Shown in pieces: positions 1 through 5,609 of a DNA stretch of 5,609 nucleotides. A program made the translations under genes and the position numbers. The stretch comes from Actinomycetota bacterium (lineage in GTDB: Bacteria > Actinomycetota > Actinomycetes > S36-B12 > UBA5976): NCBI GenBank assembly GCA_947476765.1, contig CANJRK010000064.1:1-5609 (forward strand). Reading direction: 5' to 3'. The notes beneath the pieces are model-generated. The model made no database searches, was not told where the DNA came from, and worked only from the letters and a program-made list of their open reading frames with translations. Positions within the stretch are counted from its first letter, which is position 1. Every line of letters starts with the position of its first letter.

Positions 1-47
1 ACATTTCTTCTCTTTTCTTATCGGGATTATTTGGAAATGAACTTAAA

Positions 48-461
48 TTATCGACGAGATTTTGGAGCAACTAGGCGCGTGCCTTGCCAATCCGGAGCAG
101 CATTTATATTGCTAGTTGCTTGCAGGCCTGCAGTTGGTGAGGCATCCGCAATGTCTTCAGGTTCTACGTGCCCGTCGCGCCCAGGCTTTGGTGTCATAAG
201 CCAAATCACGCCATTGTCAGTAAGTGGGCCAAGAGCATCAACTAAGGCATCAACTAAGTCACCATCATCTTCGCGCCACCACAGCAGAACGGCGTCTACG
301 ACATCGTCGTAGTTCTCATCAACTAATTCGGCAACAGATGCGATGGCATTTGAAACTAATTCATCGCAGTCAACATCGAAGCCCAGCTCTTGGACAACCA
401 GCCCTTCGCCTAACCCAAACTTGCCAGCCAACCCCGCGAGGGTGCCTTCGTGTGAACTCAC
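48..461 (-). CDS. DUF3052-family protein, function unknown
   Basis: This is a 137-residue acidic soluble protein read from a GTG at 459-461. It shows the features I associate with the actinobacterial DUF3052 family: a short variable N-terminus, VVQELGFD at about residues 22-29, an acidic stretch ENYDDVVDAVLLWWREDDGD at about 49-68, VIWLMTPKPGRDGHVEP at about 85-101, and a basic end RLVAPKSRR. I see no signal peptide, membrane segment or catalytic motif. The frame stays open upstream to a TTG at 507-509. I prefer GTG 461 because GGGTGG lies about 9 bases upstream and homologues of about 140-150 residues lack the hydrophobic N-terminal extension (WFAVAFWPLLGW) that TTG would add. It diverges from aceE, as Rv2239c does in M. 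tuberculosis (from memory). The biochemical role is not known to me; context suggests only a conserved link to the aceE/fabD locus. Family assignment is good; the start is moderately sure. Confidence 0.87.
   Translation of the reverse strand: MSSHEGTLAGLAGKFGLGEGLVVQELGFDVDCDELVSNAIASVAELVDENYDDVVDAVLLWWREDDGDLVDALVDALGPLTDNGVIWLMTPKPGRDGHVEPEDIADASPTAGLQATSNINAAPDWQGTRLVAPKSRR
235..258. repeat. 12-bp perfect tandem duplication inside the DUF3052 gene
   Basis: GCATCAACTAAG occurs twice in direct succession (235-246 and 247-258). On the minus strand it codes for part of a repeated LVDA-LVDA segment, so the reading frame is kept. As far as I recall, homologues also have a similar leucine/valine/aspartate helix here, so the amino-acid repeat is probably old. 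The exact nucleotide identity may reflect recent slippage or chance. Confidence 0.8.
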
Positions 462-517
462 AGTCTTAGTCCACCCGAGTAATGGCCAAAAGGCAACTGC
501 AAACCACAAATTGCCCG

Positions 518-523
518 ATTAAA
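518..523 (-). promoter_or_regulatory. Possible -10 box for the DUF3052 gene
   Basis: Read on the minus strand this is TTTAAT, five of six matches to TATAAT, and it would start transcription some 50 bases before the preferred GTG at 461. There is no convincing TTGACA-like box 16-18 bases upstream, so this is a weak call resting on a single hexamer in an A/T-rich patch. Confidence 0.2.
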
Positions 524-576
524 GTTTTCCAAATACTGGATGCGGATAACCCCTTTGCCTAACCATCAGACACAAT

Positions 577-585
577 AGGAGGTGA
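577..585 (+). promoter_or_regulatory. Perfect anti-Shine-Dalgarno match far upstream of aceE
   Basis: AGGAGGTGA is the best ribosome-binding match in the window, but the aceE GTG lies at 620, about 34 bases further on, where 5-10 is usual. No ATG, GTG or TTG lies at normal spacing after it. An in-frame TAA at 611-613 excludes an N-terminal extension of aceE back to this motif. The local site for GTG 620 is only the weak AAGGCAGG at 603-610. The motif may be a standby ribosome site, part of a leader, or coincidence. Confidence 0.5.
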
Positions 586-603
586 AAACCCGACCAACCC
601 CCA

Positions 604-620
604 AGGCAGGTAACCCACAG
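604..620 (+). promoter_or_regulatory. Weak look-alike of the fabD-proximal dyad, over the aceE start
   Basis: This 17-base stretch matches the reverse complement of the dyad at 5516-5532 at 12 of 17 positions, including eight contiguous bases AGGTAACC and the ACA of the right arm. Its own symmetry is limited to the GGT-A-ACC core plus one outer pair. It covers the weak ribosome site and touches the start codon of aceE. It could be a low-affinity copy of the same operator, but the match is modest and may be chance. Confidence 0.25.
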
Positions 621-3355
621 TGACCACAACCCCAGATCGGGATTCGTTATTGGCCGGGGGTATGCCAACTCAGTATGTCGATGTAAATCCTGAGGAAACT
701 CGGGAGTGGATTGAGTCCCTGGATGCGTTAATCGCAACCCACGGAGAGCAACGAGCACGTCACATCATGCTTTCGCTCCTGCGTCACTCTTCGGAGAAAA
801 ATGTTGGGATTCCAAGTCTGCGTAGCACTGACTACATAAACACCATCTCACCTGATCGCGAACCTGACTTCCCAGGTGATGAAACTATCGAACGACGCAT
901 CCGTGCCTACATCCGATGGAACGCAGCGATGTTGGTACACCGCGCACAACGCCCAGGAATTGGTGTCGGTGGACACATTTCAACATATGCATCAAGTGCT
1001 TCACTTTATGAAGTTGGTTTCAATCACTTCTTCCGCGGTCCGGAACATGAAGGTGGCGGTGACCAAGTATTTTTCCAAGGTCACGCATCTCCTGGCATGT
1101 ATGCGCGCGCATATTTAGAAGGACGCTTAAGCAGCGATCGCCTAGATGGTTTCCGCCAAGAACTTTCGGCTGCGCCAAATGGCTTGCCAAGCTATCCGCA
1201 TCCGCGTTTGATGCCGGACTTCTGGCAATTCCCGACTGTGTCTATGGGACTTGGTCCGATGAATGCGATTTATCAAGCTCGCTTTAATCGCTACCTGCAT
1301 CATCGTGGAATCAAAGACACTTCGCAGCAACGAGTTTGGGCATACCTTGGCGATGGCGAAATGGATGAGCCGGAATCATTGGGTGCAATTGGTATTGCTG
1401 CTCGCGAAGAACTAGACAACTTAACTTTTGTAATCAACTGCAACTTGCAACGCCTAGATGGTCCAGTTCGCGGTAACGGAAAAATCATTCAGGAACTTGA
1501 ATCGCATTTCCGCGGCGCCGGCTGGAATGTCATCAAAGTTATTTGGGGCCGCGAGTGGGATGAATTGCTCGACATTGATAACGAAGGTGCACTCGTTAAC
1601 TTAATGAACCGAACTCCTGATGGTGATTTCCAGACTTACAAAACCGAAAACGGTGGATTTGTTCGCGACAACTTCTTTGGTCGCGATCCGCGCACAAAGG
1701 CCATGGTCGAAGGTTGGTCGGATGAAAAGGTTTGGAACCTAAAGCGCGGTGGCCATGACTACAAAAAAATGTATGCGGCCTACGCAGCTGCTGAAGCACA
1801 CACTGGTCAGCCAACTGTGATTCTGGCCAAGACAATCAAGGGCTGGACTCTTGGATCTCACTTTGAAGGTCGCAATGCCACTCACCAGATGAAAAAACTT
1901 ACCCATGAAGACTTGATGGAATTCCGTGATCGGCTCCAGATCCCATTCACTAATGAACAACTCGATGACAAGCTACCTCCTTATTACCATCCAGGTGATA
2001 ACCACGAGCACATCGAATACTTACATGAACGCCGGCGCGCACTCGGTGGTTACGTACCATCTCGTCGTACCAAGGCCAAAGTCTTGACTTTGCCTGGCAT
2101 CGAAACTTACAAAGACATGAGCGCTGGATCTGGAAATCAACCTGTTGCAACCACGATGGCTTTTGTTAGATTGCTCCGCGAATTAGTGCGCGATGAAAAC
2201 ATTGGTAATCGAATTGTTCCGATCATTCCGGATGAAGCACGTACATTCGGCATGGATAGCTTCTTCCCTACTTTAAAAATTTACTCACCGCACGGCCAGC
2301 AATACATGTCAGTTGACCGCGAGTTGATGCTGTCGTATAAAGAATCCGAAATCGGCCAAATTCTGCATGAAGGTATCAATGAAGCAGGCTCTGTTGCTTC
2401 GTGGACTGCGGTGGCAACTTCGTATGCAACGCACAACGAACCAATGATTCCAATTTATATTTTCTATTCCATGTTTGGTTTCCAGCGCACTGGCGATTCG
2501 TTTTGGCTTGCTGGTGACCAAATGGCTCGCGGTTTCGTTCTAGGCGCAACAGCTGGTCGCACCACACTTAACGGCGAGGGCTTGCAACACGAAGATGGTC
2601 ACTCACATTTACTAGCCGCAACAAACCCGGCCGTAGTTAGCTACGATCCGGCATATGGATTTGAAATTGGACACATTGTGCGCGATGGGTTGCGTCGAAT
2701 GTTTGGCGAAAATCCTGAAGACATCTACTACTACTTAACGGTGTACAACGAACCTTATGTGCAGCCAGTTGAGCCAGTGGGAGTTGATACTGCTGGAATT
2801 TTGCGCGGCATGTATTTACTGGCGCCGGATTCAGCTGCGAAGGGTCCGCGCGCTCAACTACTTGCCTCTGGAGTCTCGGTTCCTTGGGCACTAGAAGCGC
2901 AAAGATTACTTCGCGAAGACTGGGGTGTTAGCGCCGATGTTTGGTCAGTTACATCTTGGAATGAACTGCGCCGTGATGGATTGGCTGTGGACCGCCATAA
3001 CTTCCTGAACCCTTCGGAAGCACCAAAAACTAGTTGGGTTACTGAAAAGCTAGCCGGAACCGAAGGTCCAGTAATTGCAGTTTCGGATTTCATGCGCGCC
3101 GTCCAAGATCAAATTCGCGACTGGGTGCCAAATGATTTCGTCTCACTTGGTACCGATGGTTGGGGCATGTCGGATACTCGAGGCGCACTGCGACGACACT
3201 TCTTAGTTGATGCGCAAAGTATTACCGTCCAAACTTTAGCGATGCTCGCTAAGCGAGGACAGGTGCCAGCTGAGCAGGTTCAGCAAGCTATTGACCGCTA
3301 CCAACTAAACGATCCAAAGGCCGCTTCTGCTGGAAATACTGAAGGCGGCGGCTGA
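620..3355 (+). CDS. aceE: Pyruvate dehydrogenase E1 component, homodimeric type
   Basis: AceE decarboxylates pyruvate with thiamine diphosphate and reductively acetylates the lipoyl groups of E2 in the cytoplasmic pyruvate dehydrogenase complex. The protein has 911 residues, against 887 in E. coli and about 900 in mycobacteria, and aligns along its whole length with both. The thiamine diphosphate/Mg motif starts at [10 protein letters not shown] (244-253) and ends at NCN (273-275). Active-site histidines appear in GGH (H119), FQGH (H155), NATHQ (H422) and [10 protein letters not shown] (from H657). The glutamate of HEGINEAG (E588) corresponds to the cofactor-activating one. The GTG start is the first possible in frame, because TAA lies at 611-613; ATG at 662 would be a shorter alternative. 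E2 and E3 are not adjacent, as is usual in Actinobacteria. It appears intact, and its stop overlaps the next gene. Confidence 0.98.
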   Translation: MTTTPDRDSLLAGGMPTQYVDVNPEETREWIESLDALIATHGEQRARHIMLSLLRHSSEKNVGIPSLRSTDYINTISPDREPDFPGDETIERRIRAYIRWNAAMLVHRAQRPGIGVGGHISTYASSASLYEVGFNHFFRGPEHEGGGDQVFFQGHASPGMYARAYLEGRLSSDRLDGFRQELSAAPNGLPSYPHPRLMPDFWQFPTVSMGLGPMNAIYQARFNRYLHHRGIKDTSQQRVWAYLGDGEMDEPESLGAIGIAAREELDNLTFVINCNLQRLDGPVRGNGKIIQELESHFRGAGWNVIKVIWGREWDELLDIDNEGALVNLMNRTPDGDFQTYKTENGGFVRDNFFGRDPRTKAMVEGWSDEKVWNLKRGGHDYKKMYAAYAAAEAHTGQPTVILAKTIKGWTLGSHFEGRNATHQMKKLTHEDLMEFRDRLQIPFTNEQLDDKLPPYYHPGDNHEHIEYLHERRRALGGYVPSRRTKAKVLTLPGIETYKDMSAGSGNQPVATTMAFVRLLRELVRDENIGNRIVPIIPDEARTFGMDSFFPTLKIYSPHGQQYMSVDRELMLSYKESEIGQILHEGINEAGSVASWTAVATSYATHNEPMIPIYIFYSMFGFQRTGDSFWLAGDQMARGFVLGATAGRTTLNGEGLQHEDGHSHLLAATNPAVVSYDPAYGFEIGHIVRDGLRRMFGENPEDIYYYLTVYNEPYVQPVEPVGVDTAGILRGMYLLAPDSAAKGPRAQLLASGVSVPWALEAQRLLREDWGVSADVWSVTSWNELRRDGLAVDRHNFLNPSEAPKTSWVTEKLAGTEGPVIAVSDFMRAVQDQIRDWVPNDFVSLGTDGWGMSDTRGALRRHFLVDAQSITVQTLAMLAKRGQVPAEQVQQAIDRYQLNDPKAASAGNTEGGG

Positions 3356-4278
3356 TGCGGGTCGCGCTTGGTAAAACTGACCTACAAGTTCATCCACTGT
3401 GCCTTGGCGGCAACGTTTTCGGATGGAGTGCCGACTCTCAGCAATCCCAAGAGGTGCTGAGTGCCTATGAAGCTGATGGTGGAAACTTCATTGACACCGC
3501 AGACATGTACTCCGAGTGGCACAAAGGCAACATCGGTGGCGAAAGCGAAACGATCATCGGTGACTGGATGCGAATCCGCGGCAACCGTAGCGAAATGGTA
3601 ATTGCAACCAAAGTTGCAAAACTTTCTACTCGACCTGGGTTAAGTGCTGCAAACATTGCATCGGCGGCTGAGGATTCCTTGCGTCGATTAGGTACTGATT
3701 ACATCGATATTTATTATGCACATCATGATGATGAATCCATCCCGCTTGAAGAAACCTTGACAGCATTTAATCAACTAGTTACTCAAGGCAAAGTTCGGTA
3801 TCTGGCTGCTTCGAATTATTCGGCAGATCGACTTTCCCAGGCATTAGAAATATCTCGCAAACTAGGCATGAGCGAATACCTACTGCTGCAACCGCACTAC
3901 AACGCAATATTCCGCAGCGAATACGAAGGCGATCTGATGGCATTAGCTGTCAAAGAAGATATCGCAGTACTTCCCTATTTTGCTTTGGCTGCTGGATTCT
4001 TAACGGGTAAATATCAACCAGGGATTGAAGTCCAAAGTGTGCGCGCTGAAGATATGCCAGAGCGCTTAAATGATCAGAGCTGGGCAGTTTTGAATGCCTT
4101 AACTGAAATCGCAGGCCAACACAATGCGCCAATTCCCGCAATTGCACTGGCTTGGTTGCGAGCCCAACCTGGGATTGCCGCCCCAATAGCTAGCGCTCGT
4201 ACTCCTGAACAACTTGCCCAAATCCTGCCGGTTATCGAGTTAACTGCCGAACAAGTAGCGCAAGTTAACGCGCTCTAG
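3355..4278 (+). CDS. NADPH-type aldo/keto reductase, substrate unknown
   Basis: This is a complete 307-residue aldo/keto reductase, a cytoplasmic (beta/alpha)8-barrel enzyme that normally reduces aldehydes or ketones with NADPH. The tetrad is visible: D47 and Y52 in FIDTADMY, K86 in ATKVAK, and H123 in IYYAHHDD. Cofactor-side motifs follow: SNYS (153-156), LQPHYN (178-183), GFLTGKY (214-220) and the phosphate-binding ASARTPEQL (279-287). Length and both ends are normal for the family. Its ATG shares one base with the aceE TGA (TGATG), and AAGGCGG in the last aceE codons can serve as ribosome site, so co-translation with aceE is likely. In mycobacteria, as I recall, aceE is followed directly by the PucR-like gene, so this enzyme is an insertion in a conserved order. 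Substrate cannot be read from sequence; small carbonyls near pyruvate metabolism are only a guess. Confidence 0.95.
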   Translation: MRVALGKTDLQVHPLCLGGNVFGWSADSQQSQEVLSAYEADGGNFIDTADMYSEWHKGNIGGESETIIGDWMRIRGNRSEMVIATKVAKLSTRPGLSAANIASAAEDSLRRLGTDYIDIYYAHHDDESIPLEETLTAFNQLVTQGKVRYLAASNYSADRLSQALEISRKLGMSEYLLLQPHYNAIFRSEYEGDLMALAVKEDIAVLPYFALAAGFLTGKYQPGIEVQSVRAEDMPERLNDQSWAVLNALTEIAGQHNAPIPAIALAWLRAQPGIAAPIASARTPEQLAQILPVIELTAEQVAQVNAL

Positions 4279-4312
4279 CTAGCGATCTGGCCCTACTGGC
4301 ACACTTAGTTAC

Positions 4313-5521
4313 ATGCCACGCTCTATTCGGTCCACCGAATCCACACCTGAACGTATTGCTGCTGAGCACGCAGTATTAGCGCGCCGGGTGCAGCGCATGA
4401 CTGGCGAATTAACTACTGCCGCAACTTCTCGAATGGAAGATACGTTGCCGTGGTTTACCGCATTGCCGGCTAATGAACGAGCATCGGTAAGTCTGGTGGC
4501 GCAAAGCGGTATCACTAATTTCGTGGAATGGTTTTCTGCAGGATTGGAAACGAAGGATCATGTTGGAGATATCTTCTCTAGCGCTCCCCGCGAATTAGCG
4601 CGCGCCTTAACTTTGCAGCAAACCGTTGAACTGGTCCGTACATCTATGGCAGTAGTCGAAGAGATGGTGGAACAGATTGCTGGAACCAACGAATATCGTC
4701 AGTCCTACTTACGCGAATCACTTCTTCGCTACTCCAGCGAGATTGCTTTTGCCGCAGCTGAGTTTTATGCCCGAGCTGCAGAAACTCGTGGTGCGTGGGA
4801 TGCGCGTCTGCAAGATTTGGTACTAGATGCGATTTTGGCCGGCAGTTCTGATGACGCGCTACTAGCGCGCGCCGCAGCAGCTGGGTGGGATGTCAATAAA
4901 CATGTGCTTGCATTGGTTGGCCCGGTGCCCACCACGCAAGTAGCAATTGAAGTGCACATGGAACAAATCCGGCGAACTGCTAAAGCGGCAAAGCTAGATG
5001 TGATGGTCGGTGTACATAACGATCGCATGATTACGATCATTGGTGGCGTAGCCGAATCGGATAATCCTGAAATCATCGCAAAACCATTTGTTGGACATTT
5101 TGGAACTGGCACGGTGGTAACTGGTCCGATAGTTTCAACATTGCAAGATGCGCATCACTCTGCACTTGCTGCGCTATCTGGATATCGAGCGCTTAGTTTC
5201 CTGGAAACGAGTCCTCGGCTAGTTGACTCGCAGGATTTGATTTCCGCGCGCGTGATCGCAGGTGATACAGCTGCGATCGATCCAGTTGTTACAAAGATTC
5301 GAAATGAGCTGCGCGGCGATACACGTCATACGCTGGCTTGTTACCTTGAAACGGCTCCCACTATTGAAGGGTGTGCCAGGGTTCTGTTTGTCCACGTAAA
5401 TACCGTTAGGTACCGCCTGCGCCGAGTCCTTGAGGTGACCGGGTTAGATCCCTTTGATCCCACAGATGCCTTGACACTGCGGATTGCCCTAATGATGGAA
5501 CGAAATAGCACTGATTTGTAG
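4313..5521 (+). CDS. fasR: PucR/CdaR-like transcription activator, FasR type
   Basis: This 402-residue cytoplasmic regulator resembles M. tuberculosis Rv2242 and Streptomyces FasR, which activates the fabD-fabH-acpP-fabF genes. Residues about 20-165 form the helical N-terminal part typical of this subgroup, with ERASVSLVAQSGITNFVEW (55-73) and RGAWDARLQDLVLDAIL (159-175). Residues about 195-300 correspond to the central CdaR/GGDEF-like region. The C-terminal PucR helix-turn-helix spans about 338-395, with FVHVNTVRYRLRRVLEVTG at 359-377. ATG 4313 is preferred since a stop lies in frame at 4280-4282 and the N-terminus is then of family length; no clear ribosome site precedes it, and ATG 4397 is an alternative. 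It follows the reductase by 34 bases and precedes fabD by 78, so it probably controls fabD and perhaps itself. The symbol fasR is also used for an unrelated TetR-type regulator in mycobacteria and corynebacteria; this is the PucR type. The effector is unknown. Confidence 0.92.
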   Translation: MPRSIRSTESTPERIAAEHAVLARRVQRMTGELTTAATSRMEDTLPWFTALPANERASVSLVAQSGITNFVEWFSAGLETKDHVGDIFSSAPRELARALTLQQTVELVRTSMAVVEEMVEQIAGTNEYRQSYLRESLLRYSSEIAFAAAEFYARAAETRGAWDARLQDLVLDAILAGSSDDALLARAAAAGWDVNKHVLALVGPVPTTQVAIEVHMEQIRRTAKAAKLDVMVGVHNDRMITIIGGVAESDNPEIIAKPFVGHFGTGTVVTGPIVSTLQDAHHSALAALSGYRALSFLETSPRLVDSQDLISARVIAGDTAAIDPVVTKIRNELRGDTRHTLACYLETAPTIEGCARVLFVHVNTVRYRLRRVLEVTGLDPFDPTDALTLRIALMMERNSTDL

Positions 5522-5532
5522 GTTACCTACAA
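5516..5532. promoter_or_regulatory. Perfect inverted repeat, candidate FasR-type operator
   Basis: TTGTAGGT-T-ACCTACAA is an 8-bp perfect dyad with a one-base centre. It overlaps the stop codon of the regulator gene (TAG 5519-5521) and lies 68 bases before the presumed fabD start. As RNA it could fold into a 7-bp stem with a three-base loop, but no T-run follows, so a DNA operator for a dimeric regulator is more likely than a terminator. The obvious candidate ligand protein is the PucR-like regulator encoded next to it. The symmetry is directly seen; the function is inferred. Confidence 0.6.
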
Positions 5533-5542
5533 GAAAATGCCC

Positions 5543-5548
5543 TAGAAT
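5543..5548 (+). promoter_or_regulatory. Possible -10 box for fabD
   Basis: TAGAAT matches TATAAT at five of six positions. No good TTGACA lies at 16-18 bases upstream; the dyad at 5516-5532 occupies that region instead, which would suit a promoter depending on a bound activator. An alternative -10 is TATACG at 5581-5586, which would give a very short leader. Neither can be chosen with confidence from sequence alone. Confidence 0.35.
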
Positions 5549-5599
5549 TTAGTGGATCGTCACCAGATTTAGCGGTTGCCTATACGAGAGACTATACAA

Positions 5600-5609
5600 G
5601 TGCTTGCAG
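5600..5609 (+). CDS. fabD: Presumed start of fabD (malonyl-CoA:ACP transacylase), cut by window end
   Basis: Only ten bases are visible: GTG CTT GCA G, reading Val(Met)-Leu-Ala. Actinobacterial FabD proteins often begin with a hydrophobic strand of this kind before the APGQG motif, and fabD follows the PucR-like regulator in mycobacteria and Streptomyces. GAGAG at 5586-5590 is a possible ribosome site 9 bases upstream. FabD transfers malonyl from CoA to acyl carrier protein to start type II fatty acid synthesis. The call rests on gene order far more than on the three codons, so treat it as a prediction. Confidence 0.45.

Noticed and set aside
1..47. Possible terminator or next minus-strand gene start (CAT at 2-4, after a purine-rich stretch on that strand)
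   Set aside because: No hairpin is visible and only four bases of any such gene would lie in the window, so it cannot be supported.
31..312. Open frame on the plus strand opposite the DUF3052 gene
   Set aside because: It lies antisense to a recognisable family protein and its translation is low-complexity serine/threonine-rich with no family resemblance.
462..509. N-terminal extension of the DUF3052 protein from TTG 507-509
   Set aside because: It adds 16 mostly hydrophobic residues not seen, as I recall, in homologues; GTG 461 has a better ribosome site and gives the normal length. It could be mistaken for a signal peptide.
3380..3388. ACCTACAAG, identical to one half of the fabD-proximal dyad, near the start of the reductase gene
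   Set aside because: Only a half-site, with no symmetric partner, inside well-explained coding sequence.
4271..4284. Small inverted repeat CGCT-ctagct-AGCG at the end of the reductase gene
   Set aside because: Four base pairs with a six-base loop and no T-run are too weak for a terminator call.
4765..5112. 115-codon open frame on the minus strand inside the regulator gene
   Set aside because: The translation is alanine/serine/threonine-rich with no motif, and the opposite strand codes for a full PucR-type protein.
5516..5532. The dyad as a rho-independent terminator of the regulator gene
   Set aside because: There is no T-run after the stem and the one-base centre favours a protein-binding palindrome; the sequence after it is A-rich.

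Overview
The window looks like a core-metabolism stretch of an actinobacterial chromosome. Three proteins are clearly of actinobacterial type: a homodimeric pyruvate dehydrogenase E1 (AceE), a DUF3052-family protein, and a PucR/CdaR-like regulator of the kind found next to fabD. Their order, DUF3052 (minus strand), then aceE, then PucR-like regulator, then fabD (plus strand), matches from memory the Mycobacterium tuberculosis neighbourhood Rv2239c / aceE Rv2241 / Rv2242 / fabD Rv2243. It also matches the Streptomyces placement of FasR directly before fabD. Base composition appears to be about 50% G+C (one line counted by hand, not a full calculation), with many A/T-ending codons. That is low for Actinobacteria and would fit a streamlined, perhaps aquatic, lineage. 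The lineage is a guess; the phylum is well supported.

Layout. Positions 48-461 (minus) hold the DUF3052 gene. Positions 462-619 are a divergent intergenic region holding an Shine-Dalgarno-perfect motif that is oddly far from any start codon. Positions 620-3355 (plus) are aceE. Positions 3355-4278 (plus) are an aldo/keto reductase whose ATG overlaps the aceE stop by one base. Positions 4313-5521 (plus) are the PucR-like, FasR-type regulator, 34 bases further on. Positions 5522-5599 are a short intergenic region that begins inside a perfect 8-bp inverted repeat (5516-5532). The last ten bases (5600-5609) fit the first codons of fabD, cut off by the window edge. No gene-free stretch exceeds 300 bases, and I see no tRNA, rRNA, CRISPR array, insertion sequence or phage gene.

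How the genes fit together. AceE makes the acetyl group of acetyl-CoA from pyruvate. The regulator is related to FasR, which in Streptomyces activates the fabD operon for fatty acid synthesis. The locus thus joins acetyl-CoA supply to its main anabolic use. The aldo/keto reductase is the unexpected member: it lies inside an otherwise conserved gene order and is apparently translationally coupled to aceE. The most testable regulatory signal is the dyad between the regulator and fabD, with a weaker look-alike over the aceE start.

I found no wholly new system. The points worth a second look are the inserted reductase, the candidate operator pair, and the unusual aceE leader.
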